64,000 nucleotides of DNA from Cytobacillus stercorigallinarum (GTDB lineage: Bacteria; Bacillota; Bacilli; Bacillales; Cytobacillaceae). The DNA is taken from contig NZ_JACSQT010000003.1 in assembly GCF_014836495.1 (NCBI RefSeq), positions 285,182-349,181 on the forward strand. The letters are read 5' to 3'. Below the pieces are notes generated by a model. That model searched no databases and was not told the origin of the DNA. It was given only the letters and a program-made list of their open reading frames with translations. The position numbers and the translations under genes were made by a program. Positions 26,589 through 34,894 of the stretch are shown here, one piece after another (the stretch's first letter is position 1; each line of letters opens with the position of its first letter).

Positions 26589-27350
26589 TTATCTCATTAA
26601 CATTCCGCCAGTAGCATCAACTGTCGCCCCGGTCATATACTTAGATTTTTCTGATACTAAAAAAGCCGCAATATCTGCCATTTCTTCTGGTTTTGCTACT
26701 CTACCAACTGGAATCCGATTGACATAATAGTCGCCTTTTTGCTGTAAAGAATCTTTAATCATATCGGTTTCTACAATACCGAGTGCCAAGTTATTAACTG
26801 TAATGTCATCCTTTGCATGTTCTCTAGCAAGTGAGATCGCAAACGCAATCATCCCAGACTTACTAGCTGCATAGTGTGAATGGCCTGTTGTTGAGCCATA
26901 AAACGCTGCCTGTGAAGTAATATTTAAAATACGACCACTTTTCTTATGAAATAAACAGTGTTTGATAAACCCTTGTGAAGTTAGAAACACACTATCCAGA
27001 TTAATTCCGATTGTCTTCTGCCATTCTTGCAATGACATATCTTTAATATAATTGGTTGGCCATACCGCAGCATTATTAACTAAAATATCAATAGATTCTT
27101 CTATCCGTTCACTTGCCTTTTCCACTAACTCTGCTACTGCTTCCTCATTCGAGAGGTCCAGTTGAATAGCCACTGATTTTTGTCCATACCCTTCTATCTC
27201 TTTAACTACTGCCTCTGCTTGTTCTCTGTTCCCTTGGTAAGTAAGGACAACATTCGCCCCCTCTCTACCAAGTGTTCTAGCAATCTCTTTGCCTACGCCA
27301 CGAGAGGCGCCGGTCACAACGGCTGTTTTTCCCCTTAAACCTAAATCCAT
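26589..27350 (-). CDS. Short-chain dehydrogenase/reductase
   Basis: 253 residues from the ATG at 27350 (GGGAGATAAGG just upstream), 2 bp after the kinase stop; a longer frame to 27371 would overlap it. Classical SDR: TGASRGVGKEIA (about 12-23), NNAAVW, catalytic Ser in ITSQAAF and YAASKSG. Acts on a polyol or sugar in the FGGY-kinase operon, probably an oxidation or reduction at one carbon before or after phosphorylation. Confidence 0.9.
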   Translation of the reverse strand: MDLGLRGKTAVVTGASRGVGKEIARTLGREGANVVLTYQGNREQAEAVVKEIEGYGQKSVAIQLDLSNEEAVAELVEKASERIEESIDILVNNAAVWPTNYIKDMSLQEWQKTIGINLDSVFLTSQGFIKHCLFHKKSGRILNITSQAAFYGSTTGHSHYAASKSGMIAFAISLAREHAKDDITVNNLALGIVETDMIKDSLQQKGDYYVNRIPVGRVAKPEEMADIAAFLVSEKSKYMTGATVDATGGMLMR

Positions 27351-27352
27351 CC

Positions 27353-28870
27353 TTATCTCCCTACCTTCCATACCTCTTCCATTTTCGCTAGTGTCTCTTT
27401 ATACTGTTGATATTTATTTTCATAGATTGCCTTTTTTTCAGGGCGAGGTTGAATAACACGATTCACCTTAACCATTGCTTCAGCTGCTTCTTTAACTGAT
27501 TCGTAGTCCCCGTTCATAACTGCTGCACACATGGCAGTTCCCAATGTTCCATGCTCTTTTACTTCCACAATTTCTAATGGTACTTGCAAGCTATCAGCAA
27601 ATATCTGTAACCACACATCAGATTTTGTCACACCGCCAGCTATTCTAGAAGCTTCAGGTTTTTCAATATATTTTAACAACCTTTCAATATGATAGATATG
27701 TCCAAAAACAATCCCTTCATAAACGGCTCGAATAAAATGTTTCTTTTCATGCCAACTATTCATTCCAATAAAGCATGATGTAGCATGTGGCACTGTATTT
27801 GAACCGAATAAAAACGGGAAGAATACAAGCTGACTCTCCTCTGGTGTCGTTTCTTCCACCAGCTCATTACAAATATCATAGATCGATTGACCTGTCAGGG
27901 CACATTGTTGTTTTTCTTCTATCATAAAATGATCAATAAACCATTCCAGATTACTTGCTGAGGTCGGGCTTGCTTCCGTGGTTAACCAATAGTCATCCAA
28001 GCAATAAATTGATGTCATAAATAACTCACGATCAATGACCGGTTTCTTCGTAATGTATTCATTTATACTCCATGTACCTGCAACAATCGCTAACCGGTCT
28101 TCTTTTACCAAACCTGAGGCAACTGCGGAAGCTGCGATATCAAAAATCCCACCCGCAACAGGCGTTCCTTCTTTTAACCCTGTCATATCAGCTATCTCTT
28201 TAGTAATGGCCCCACAATAATCTGTTGACTGTTTAAGTGGCGGTAATTTATCTATGAGATCATCGATACCAAAAAAGGATAATAATTGTTGATCATAACA
28301 GCGGTCGCGGACATTTAACAAATTTGTTCCTGAGACATCTGTTAGTTCTAGAAAAGCTTCGCCCGTTAATTTGAAGCGTATATAATCTTTCACAGTAAAT
28401 ATATAATCTGCCGCTTCTATAACAGATGGTTGGTGATCCTTTAACCATCGTAGTAACGCTACAGGCTGACCAGCCCAAACAGATTGCATTGTCTTTGGTA
28501 GCACCTTTTCTTCAAAACGACTATCGCCATACCATTCTTCTATATATTTCTTGGCACGATTATCGGTCGAGATAATCCCGTTATATACAGGCTCCCCTTT
28601 TTTATCTGATAGATATAAACCATTCCCATGTCCAGTAATGGCAAGACCCACAATCGTGCTTGTATCAATTGAATAATTATTAATTAATTCTCGAATGACT
28701 GCTAGATTCGCTTCCCATAATTCATCCATATCACGTTCAGTATGATAGGGTTTTGGCATAATCATTTTTGTCTTTTTTGATGCTATGCCAATTTCTTTGC
28801 CACTCAAAGTATATAATGCTGCTTTTGTGATCGTACCTCCATTATCGATTCCCATAATATACTTCTCCAT
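27353..28870 (-). CDS. FGGY-family carbohydrate kinase (L-xylulokinase-like)
   Basis: 505 residues. N-terminal ATPase fold with IGIDNGGTITKAALY (phosphate-1 loop) and a C-terminal half with RIAGGVTKSDVWLQIFAD and EHGTLGTAMCAAV, the adenosine-binding part. The start region resembles LyxK-type L-xylulose kinases more than glycerol or gluconate kinases, but other keto-sugars are possible. It sits directly after an orphan galactitol-type IIC gene, which suggests that a sugar enters unphosphorylated and is phosphorylated here. GGGGG-type ribosome site before the ATG. Confidence 0.9.
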   Translation of the reverse strand: MEKYIMGIDNGGTITKAALYTLSGKEIGIASKKTKMIMPKPYHTERDMDELWEANLAVIRELINNYSIDTSTIVGLAITGHGNGLYLSDKKGEPVYNGIISTDNRAKKYIEEWYGDSRFEEKVLPKTMQSVWAGQPVALLRWLKDHQPSVIEAADYIFTVKDYIRFKLTGEAFLELTDVSGTNLLNVRDRCYDQQLLSFFGIDDLIDKLPPLKQSTDYCGAITKEIADMTGLKEGTPVAGGIFDIAASAVASGLVKEDRLAIVAGTWSINEYITKKPVIDRELFMTSIYCLDDYWLTTEASPTSASNLEWFIDHFMIEEKQQCALTGQSIYDICNELVEETTPEESQLVFFPFLFGSNTVPHATSCFIGMNSWHEKKHFIRAVYEGIVFGHIYHIERLLKYIEKPEASRIAGGVTKSDVWLQIFADSLQVPLEIVEVKEHGTLGTAMCAAVMNGDYESVKEAAEAMVKVNRVIQPRPEKKAIYENKYQQYKETLAKMEEVWKVGR

Positions 28871-28881
28871 TGTTCTACCCC

Positions 28882-30144
28882 CTAAGATAATAATCCAGCA
28901 ATCTTAATAATTATCCACCCTAACGGTGTGGTCGCTCCACCAACAAGATTAGCAAGCTCTGTCTTTTCATGAATACTACTTGGTAAAGTGACATTAGATA
29001 GGTTAGCAGCTTCTGTAAAACCAGCAGCAATATCTGTCCCTATATAAAGCACTAATGTCATAATAGCTATTCCGGTTATATATAATCTCACCATATTTTG
29101 TTTAAGATATGGCGCACACATGGCAAACAGAAATGAAAGCGATGCCAAATCAGTGAATGGCAATAAACGATTACCTGGTAAAATAACAGCGAGTAATAAT
29201 GTCGTCGGTATCATTAGTAAACCAGTAGCCAACACCGCTGGCCTTGCAATCAATAATGCCGTGTCCATCGCAATATAAAACTCTCGATCTGGAAATCTTC
29301 TCTTTAGAAAAGTTTCAGCAGCTTCTCTAATAATATTTAAACCTTCCACAAGCACATCAACCATTTTAGGTAGTAGTACCATTACTGCCGCAACTGTTAT
29401 GCCTAGTGTCATTACAGCCGCTACATCAAACCCAGCTAAAATTCCTAATAATGTTCCTATAATTGCGCCCAATGTCATAGGCTCTCCAAATATCCCAAAC
29501 TTCTTTGTAACCGTTTCAGGATCTGCCTTTACATCCCTTAAACCTGGAATTCTTTCTATTATCCAATTGATCGCTATACCCACAGGAACAAATATGGCCG
29601 TGGTCCCATGTGGAAATGAAATACCTTTTAATTGATAATCCTCTTGTATACGGGTAGCTGTCTTGTCCGCAATATAGAGTGTCACTAGAAAATGTACAAT
29701 TGATGCTACAACCCCTAACCAAATACTTCCTGAGAGTGTGTAAACAATTGCGCCAACAATCATAAAAATCCAAAAATTAAAGATATCAATATTCACTGTT
29801 TTTGTTGCCTTCAAGAAAAGCAATATTATATTTACTAGTATAAGCCCAAAAACAGCGAATGGCACTATTGGTGAACCCCAACCAACCGCTGCAGCTACTG
29901 GCCAGCCTGGATCTATAATAGTTAAGTTCAAATTAAAACGCTCAACCATTGATTCTGCAGCTGGTCCAATACTTTCAAGCAATAAGGTTATAATGAGATT
30001 AATACCAACAAAACCAATTCCAACTAGCATGGCAGCTTTAAATGCTTTACCAATAGGTACCCTGAAGCATAGTGCCAATATAAAGAAAATAATCGGCATC
30101 ATGACAGATGGACCTAAATCAATTACCCAATTTATCAGTTCCAT
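28882..30144 (-). CDS. PTS galactitol-type subunit IIC (orphan)
   Basis: 420 residues from ATG 30144 (GGGGGAG upstream; a longer frame to 30162 has no site). About 9 to 11 helices; features of the GatC/SgcC family: GWGSPIVPFAVFGLILVN, FPHGTTAIFVPVGIAINWI and a C-terminal GGATTPLGWIIIKIAGLL. No IIA or IIB gene is present in the cluster or anywhere in the window, unlike normal galactitol PTS loci. A leader terminator and shared RNA motif lie just upstream, so expression is probably under antitermination. Confidence 0.9.
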   Translation of the reverse strand: MELINWVIDLGPSVMMPIIFFILALCFRVPIGKAFKAAMLVGIGFVGINLIITLLLESIGPAAESMVERFNLNLTIIDPGWPVAAAVGWGSPIVPFAVFGLILVNIILLFLKATKTVNIDIFNFWIFMIVGAIVYTLSGSIWLGVVASIVHFLVTLYIADKTATRIQEDYQLKGISFPHGTTAIFVPVGIAINWIIERIPGLRDVKADPETVTKKFGIFGEPMTLGAIIGTLLGILAGFDVAAVMTLGITVAAVMVLLPKMVDVLVEGLNIIREAAETFLKRRFPDREFYIAMDTALLIARPAVLATGLLMIPTTLLLAVILPGNRLLPFTDLASLSFLFAMCAPYLKQNMVRLYITGIAIMTLVLYIGTDIAAGFTEAANLSNVTLPSSIHEKTELANLVGGATTPLGWIIIKIAGLLS

Positions 30145-30169
30145 AAAGCTCCCCCTAAACACTTTAAAT

Positions 30170-30238
30170 TAAAAAATTCCCCCACAAAGAAAAGGTACTA
30201 CACATACCCATTCCATATGGGGGTTTTCTCATGGACAC
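30170..30238 (-). promoter_or_regulatory. Leader terminator with putative GlpP-type antiterminator motif, upstream of IIC
   Basis: On the minus strand: motif GTGTCCATGAGA (30238-30227), then a hairpin CCCCCATA ... TGTGGGGG with T-rich tail AATTTTTTAATTT (to about 30170). The motif recurs (one mismatch) before the aldolase leader terminator. Confidence 0.65.
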
Positions 30239-30262
30239 TGAACCCTCAAATCTATTTTTTTG

Positions 30263-30814
30263 TTAATATAACCATAAAGAAGGTTGACTCGTTGTTACAG
30301 CCAAAAAGCCAGCTGCAAAAACAGAATCAAGTTGTTCTTTTTGATCAATAAATCCCCCTGCCAACAATGGTTTATGTGGCAAAACCTCTCTAATACGTTT
30401 AATATACTGAGTCGCAAATGGACCTGGTAGAACTTCTACTGCATCGAATTGCGATCCATTTAAAGCACTAAGAGATTGTTCAAAAGAACGTGAATCCAAT
30501 AGAAAAATTCGATATATTGCTATTAACCCTATCTTCCTTGCTTGTTGGAGAACACGCTGATTGGGTGAAATGACCCCATCAACTTTAAATAAATCCTTCA
30601 ACCACTTTACACCTTTTGCATCCTTTGTTAATCCTTCGACTAAATCAATATGGACAAGTACTTTTTTATTATGTTCATGGCATCTTTTCGTTAATTGACC
30701 TAAGTTACCAATATGAACATCAGATAACAATATAAATGGCGACTGACTCTTTAAAGCATCATCTAAATATTTTAACTGTCGAATGGATGGAATAACTGTT
30801 TTTTCATTAAACAT
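30263..30814 (-). CDS. glpP: GlpP-type antiterminator protein
   Basis: 183 residues from ATG 30814 (AGAAGGTG site; longer frame to 30871 lacks one). A TIM-barrel-like family: SPFILLSDVHIGNLGQL, KKVLVHIDLVEGLT, FDAVEVLPGPF, KPLLAGGFIDQKEQLDSVF and AVTTSQPSLW. The family binds leader mRNA and prevents termination in response to a phosphorylated effector, glycerol-3-phosphate in B. subtilis. No glycerol genes are near, so this paralogue may sense another phosphorylated intermediate of the adjacent sugar pathway. Has its own promoter with a cre-like site. Confidence 0.9.
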   Translation of the reverse strand: MFNEKTVIPSIRQLKYLDDALKSQSPFILLSDVHIGNLGQLTKRCHEHNKKVLVHIDLVEGLTKDAKGVKWLKDLFKVDGVISPNQRVLQQARKIGLIAIYRIFLLDSRSFEQSLSALNGSQFDAVEVLPGPFATQYIKRIREVLPHKPLLAGGFIDQKEQLDSVFAAGFLAVTTSQPSLWLY

Positions 30815-30842
30815 ATGACACCTTCTATTATTTGATAATTTT

Positions 30843-30871
30843 ATCGTAAAACGCTTACAAAAGAGTGTCAA
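30843..30871 (-). promoter_or_regulatory. Promoter with embedded cre-like site before glpP
   Basis: Minus strand -35 TTGACA (30871-30866), 17-bp spacer, -10 TACGAT (30848-30843). The spacer holds TGTAAGCGTTTTAC (30859-30846), close to the cre consensus, suggesting CcpA repression of regulator and downstream operon. Confidence 0.6.
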
Positions 30872-30896
30872 TCTGTTTTACTTCCAGTCTATGACC

Positions 30897-31700
30897 CTAT
30901 CTTTCGCTTAATGCCTTATAATCCTGATGGGCTTCGGCCACATTGCCACCTTTATGAATAATCGTATGAAGTGCCGCTATAGCAGCAACAGGATGTTCAT
31001 TTTGTGTTACGTTTCTCCCTACCGCTACTCCCTTTGCCCCAACATTCATACAATGATGAACAAACTCTAAATACTCTTTAAAATCATTTGTCTTTGGCCC
31101 ACCCAATGCTAATACTGGACGTTTAGCAGCCTGAACAATTAACTGATCATCCAACGTACCTGTAAACCTTGTTTTAATTATATCTGCTCCTAATTCTGTA
31201 CCTAACCTAGCAGCTGTGGCAATGACTTCAGGTCTATTGGAGGCTTCATTTGTTACAGCATAACCATAAGGTAAGGTTTCACACATAAAAGGCATCTGCC
31301 AATGATCTGCGTCTTTCGCTAATTTCAAAGCAATTTCATGAGCAATGCCCTCATTTTTAGCACCTGGAAAAGTCATGGATATCACACCATCTGCTCCTAT
31401 TCTCAATGCATCTTCAACTGAAAAGGTAGTTTGAGTAAAAGGTACACTTGGATCATAAATTTTACTAGACATATCTGCACGCAATAGCATACCTACACCA
31501 GAAAACTCTTCCACATACATTTTAGCCATTCCGTAAGTAACTAATATGGCATCTAGACCCTGTTCAATCATTTCAGGCAATAATTTAATCGATTGTTCAA
31601 TCCCATTTGTTTTGTTTGAAAAATAAAACCCATCCAGAGCGAGAACTAATGCTTTCCCATCTTCAGAAAATATTCTTCGCAATCTTCTTGCTTTAAACAT
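30897..31700 (-). CDS. Class I (DhnA/LsrF/FbaB-type) aldolase
   Basis: 267 residues, TIM-barrel. GKALVLALDG, ADGVISMTFPG, the Schiff-base lysine in GADIIKTRFTG and phosphate-binding GGPKTN and GAKGVAVGRNV. Probably cleaves a phosphorylated ketose (a ketose-1-phosphate or 5-deoxy sugar phosphate) to a C3 compound. First gene of the cluster, under its own promoter and a leader terminator that carries the GlpP-like motif. AAAGGATGAGG precedes the ATG. Confidence 0.85.
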   Translation of the reverse strand: MFKARRLRRIFSEDGKALVLALDGFYFSNKTNGIEQSIKLLPEMIEQGLDAILVTYGMAKMYVEEFSGVGMLLRADMSSKIYDPSVPFTQTTFSVEDALRIGADGVISMTFPGAKNEGIAHEIALKLAKDADHWQMPFMCETLPYGYAVTNEASNRPEVIATAARLGTELGADIIKTRFTGTLDDQLIVQAAKRPVLALGGPKTNDFKEYLEFVHHCMNVGAKGVAVGRNVTQNEHPVAAIAALHTIIHKGGNVAEAHQDYKALSER

Positions 31701-31723
31701 ATAACCTCATCCTTTCTAAACCA

Positions 31724-31790
31724 TAAAAAAGACCTCAAAAAATGCATTAACTATTTAAGCTAACGATTTATTGAGGTCTCTCATGAACAC
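31724..31790 (-). promoter_or_regulatory. Leader terminator with shared antitermination motif, upstream of aldolase
   Basis: On the minus strand: GTGTTCATGAGAGACC (31790-31775), whose last bases form the 5' arm of AGACCTCAA / TTGAGGTCT (31779-31771 / 31738-31730), then TTTTTTA. An inner weaker stem lies in the loop. The motif matches the IIC leader at 11 of 12 positions. Confidence 0.7.
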
Positions 31791-31826
31791 ATGACCAAAA
31801 TGGTTATATTTTATTTTGATACTTCT

Positions 31827-31856
31827 ATATTATCAGAAAAATACCACCCTAGTCAA
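31827..31856 (-). promoter_or_regulatory. Sigma-A-like promoter of aldolase operon
   Basis: Minus strand -35 TTGACT (31856-31851), 18-bp spacer, -10 TAATAT (31832-31827); transcript would start about 25 to 30 nt before the motif above. Confidence 0.6.
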
Positions 31857-31953
31857 AGAGAATTAAACTCTTTACATATTTACATAAACGAAAATTTATA
31901 TTACTATGAAATCGAAAACCGATATCGATTTTACAAATCAAGGAGTCTTTACT

Positions 31954-32265
31954 TTGGAAAACAATAAAATAATAAGAAAGTTATTTTTAGGCTTTATTCA
32001 TATTCATATTTTACATCATGCGAAGGAGCACCCCATATATGGGAGCTGGATGTTGGACGAATTAAGAGAACATGGTTATACCATTAGCGCAGGTACACTA
32101 TACCCAATACTCCACGGGATGGAAGCTGATGGCTTATTGCTAAAAGAGGAGCAATTGGTAGATGGAAAAATAAGAAAATATTATCGCATTACTGAAAAGG
32201 GTGCAGCTATCTTAATTGAAGCAAGAGCAAAAGCATATGAATTATTCAAAGAAATTAAAGAGTAA
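31954..32265 (+). CDS. PadR family transcriptional regulator
   Basis: About 103 residues from TTG 31954 (AAGGAG with 8-bp spacing; the earlier ATG at 31906 has no site). Winged helix: IHILHHAKEHPIYGSWMLDELREHGY, then SAGTLYPILHGMEADGLL and RKYYRITEKG. Just upstream of and co-directional with the chromate transporter gene (11-bp gap), so probably its repressor. Resembles the PadR members fused to ChrA operons in Bacillota. Confidence 0.9.
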   Translation: MENNKIIRKLFLGFIHIHILHHAKEHPIYGSWMLDELREHGYTISAGTLYPILHGMEADGLLLKEEQLVDGKIRKYYRITEKGAAILIEARAKAYELFKEIKE

Positions 32266-32276
32266 AGGGGTCCTGC

Positions 32277-33452
32277 ATGCAATACTTTAAACAACTACTT
32301 GAAATTTTCATTGTATCAACAAGACTTGGTTTCACCTCTTTTGGAGGACCAGTCGCGCATTTAGGTTACTTTCATCAGGAATATGTTCGTAAAAGAAAAT
32401 GGATGGATGAAAAAAGTTATGCCGATCTTGTAGCATTAAGTCAATTTTTACCTGGCCCAGCAAGCAGTCAAGTCGGCATTGGCATTGGGGTCATGAGAGG
32501 TGGCGTTTTAGGTGGGATTGTATCTTTTATTGGCTTTACAATGCCCTCAGTCATTGCTCTTATTTTATTCGCTTATTTTGCTCAACAGCTTGGTCTATTG
32601 GAATTTGGTATTATCCAAGGGTTGAAAATAGTTGCTGTGGTCATTGTTGCTCATGCGATTTTAGGAATGGCGAAGAGTTTAACCCCTGACTTGACTAGGA
32701 AATCAATCGCTTTATTCGCGCTTTTAATCACCTTACTTATTCCCCATAACCTATCGCAAATTGGGGTCATTCTTGTAGCTGGATTGCTTGGTTATTTTAT
32801 GTTTAGTAAAAAAGAGGAGCATGACGGTTTATCATTACAAGTACCGTTATCAAAGAAGATAGGATTGGTTTGCTTAAGTTTATTTTTTGGGCTCTTAACC
32901 ATCCTTCCGATTTTAAACAATTTAATTTCAAGTACTTGGCTAAGTATGGTTGACAGTTTCTACCGGGCTGGAGCATTGGTATTTGGAGGAGGACATGTCG
33001 TTCTTCCCTTATTAGAAAGAGAATTTGTTCCTACTGGATTAATTAGTGAAGAAGCCTTTTTATCAGGGTATGCGGCTGCTCAGGCTGTGCCTGGACCTCT
33101 ATTTACCTTTGCAGCATTTATTGGCGCGGATATGAATGGTTGGTTAGGAGGTATGGTTGCAACATTTTCTATCTTTTTACCTGCCATACTACTGATCTTT
33201 GGTGTCTTACCTTTTTGGCATTCATTAAGAAAGAATCAACATATAAAAGGAGCATTCATTGCCATTAATGCTGCAGTTGTTGGAATATTAATATCAGCCT
33301 TTTATAAGCCCATATGGACGAGTGCCATGATTACGCCATTAGATTTTTCCTTAGCAGCCATATTATTCTTTATGTTGGTTTATTGGAAACTTCCACCGTG
33401 GCTCATTGTTTTAGCTGGAGCACTAGGGGGAGTATCAATAGAAATGACTTGA
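32277..33452 (+). CDS. chrA: Chromate transporter, ChrA family (two-domain)
   Basis: 391 residues, about 10 to 12 helices in two homologous CHR halves (about 8-180 and 200-390). The signature FGGPVAHLGYFHQEYV and SQFLPGPASSQVGIGIG are in half one; VFGGGHVVLPLLEREFV and AQAVPGPLFTFAAFIG in half two. Effluxes chromate or sulfate-like anions from the cytoplasm. AAGGGG precedes the ATG. Transcribed with the PadR gene. Confidence 0.95.
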   Translation: MQYFKQLLEIFIVSTRLGFTSFGGPVAHLGYFHQEYVRKRKWMDEKSYADLVALSQFLPGPASSQVGIGIGVMRGGVLGGIVSFIGFTMPSVIALILFAYFAQQLGLLEFGIIQGLKIVAVVIVAHAILGMAKSLTPDLTRKSIALFALLITLLIPHNLSQIGVILVAGLLGYFMFSKKEEHDGLSLQVPLSKKIGLVCLSLFFGLLTILPILNNLISSTWLSMVDSFYRAGALVFGGGHVVLPLLEREFVPTGLISEEAFLSGYAAAQAVPGPLFTFAAFIGADMNGWLGGMVATFSIFLPAILLIFGVLPFWHSLRKNQHIKGAFIAINAAVVGILISAFYKPIWTSAMITPLDFSLAAILFFMLVYWKLPPWLIVLAGALGGVSIEMT

Positions 33453-33482
33453 AAGCCGTTATTGTAAAATAGCGGTTTACTT
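33450..33482. terminator. Likely terminator (weak stem) between chrA and a convergent gene
   Basis: AAAGCCGTTATT / AATAGCGGTTT with a bulge and one wobble, followed by ACTTTATTTTT. Confidence 0.55.
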
Positions 33483-33715
33483 TATTTTTCCTTCATCTTT
33501 AATTTATTTTCTAGCTCCGTTACACGATGCTCTAATTCCTGCCTTTCAGCAAGCTCCATTCTTAATTTTTCCTCCATTAGTTTTCCGTTTTTCAAATATC
33601 TTTTTATTACTTTACACGCTGCTACAAATACGATGATAAGTACGGTAGGAATGATAATAACAAAAGCCAATATTATTATCCCATTAACTAACGCAAACAT
33701 ATCCCCAAACCCCAT
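33482..33715 (-). CDS. Small single-pass membrane protein with coiled coil
   Basis: 77 residues from ATG 33715 (GGGAG 8 bp upstream; a longer TTG frame reaches 33730). One helix IIILAFVIIIPTVLIIVFVAA, then a charged segment with heptad-like MELAERQELEHRVTELENKLKM. Such proteins are common in Bacillus; no function recognised. Confidence 0.55.
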   Translation of the reverse strand: MGFGDMFALVNGIIILAFVIIIPTVLIIVFVAACKVIKRYLKNGKLMEEKLRMELAERQELEHRVTELENKLKMKEK

Positions 33716-33918
33716 GATTTCTACTCCCAACTGAATGAATATCTTATTGTTTAATTAGTATATAGTCAACATTTCCATAGAGCCACTCTTTATTTTCCCA
33801 CATAGGCTACTAATAGTATAAACTGAAACAACAGCTTGTCCACTCCGCCCTCCTTCGGAAAAACCCGAATGATTTCACAAAAACTTTTGATACAAGAATA
33901 TTATTTTTTTATTAACTT

Positions 33919-34131
33919 CTATTCTACCAAATACGCTAACAGCAACACACGCACCTCATCGTACAGCAGATATTTATCTAAAAAAAGAGGATAATCTTTC
34001 ATTACCCATTTTAAAAACTCATAGGTTGGGAATTGCTCAAAAAAGTTGGATGCCAATAAGGTTATTTGCCCTTGTGGAAGCTGATCTTGGCGCTTATTGG
34101 CAACGTAACTAAGACTACCTGCTATATTCAT
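33919..34131 (-). CDS. Hypothetical short protein, possibly a fragment
   Basis: 70 residues. AGSLSYVANKRQDQLPQGQI, FFEQFPTYEFLKW and a C-terminal RVLLLAYLVE; mostly helical. No ribosome binding site precedes the ATG and decayed DNA lies upstream, so this may be the C-terminal remnant of a larger gene. Not recognised. Confidence 0.35.
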   Translation of the reverse strand: MNIAGSLSYVANKRQDQLPQGQITLLASNFFEQFPTYEFLKWVMKDYPLFLDKYLLYDEVRVLLLAYLVE

Positions 34132-34456
34132 CCAGTATGTATTTAAATTTTTTAATGGGAAATTTTGTACGATAAGAAAATTTATAACGCTAAGACCTTA
34201 TCAAAAAGGTTTTTACTCTTAATAAATGGTACTTTGAAAATTGAAATTGAGTTTTGGTCCATAAATAAACGGATTTCAATTCTTTTAAATCGAAATCTAA
34301 GTATGCACCATAAACTGTTGTTTACGGAACTTTTGAATGGGCTTGCAACTAAAAAAAAAAATGCACTTTCGGGAAAAAATATAAAACGAAGGATTCTCAA
34401 GGGGTTAGGAAATGCAATAAAATATGTAAATATAAATCTGTAACGTTTCTTATACA

Positions 34457-34670
34457 ATGGTTGCCAACCACATTCCGGGAATGACCGAATAATTCGGCGC
34501 CAACGAACATGAAAGTCATTATGTTTTCGATATTCTTTACAATAACACTGATATCCAACTTGAGATACATTCTATGGATACACACGGGACCAGTGAAGGA
34601 AACTTTGCGATTCTTCACTTTTTTGGTTATCAGTTTGCTTCAAGCTACAAAGATATATATGCAAAAGTTA
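34457..34670 (+). pseudogene. Fragment of a Tn3-family transposase
   Basis: Plus-strand translation reads MVANHIPGMTE, an in-frame stop, then FGANEHESHYVFDILYNNTD and IHSMDTHGTSEGNFAILHFF, GYQFASSYKDIY. This order (HESHYVFD ... STDTHGTN ... NFALLHLFGY) is the catalytic part of Tn3-family DDE transposases. No ends, no resolvase, one stop codon: a dead relic of a transposon. Confidence 0.7.
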
Positions 34671-34758
34671 TGCTCCTGTTAATTAAGCAAAGAGTTTAAC
34701 TAATCCATTTAAGCCCTCATAAATTGCCCAGCTAGAATTTTTTCATATATAATTGAAT

Positions 34759-34793
34759 TTACCTCAATAGATTAATCCACCCTATTGAGGTAA
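34759..34793. repeat. Perfect 12-bp inverted repeat
   Basis: TTACCTCAATAG / CTATTGAGGTAA with an 11-nt loop. No T-tract follows, so not an ordinary terminator; about 100 bp beyond the 3' end of the MFS gene. Confidence 0.6.
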
Positions 34794-34894
34794 CACTGTA
34801 GCCTTTGCTATAACAAACACATCCTTTTTTCTTAACAATGTTTATCCGCCAAATCCTGACTCTACCCAAGGAATCTACTTTTTAGGACTTTCCC

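Noticed and set aside
34165..34457. Opposed 91-92-residue ORFs beside the Tn3 relic
   Set aside because: Overlap each other on both strands, no ribosome site, low-complexity AT-rich coding; probably chance frames.
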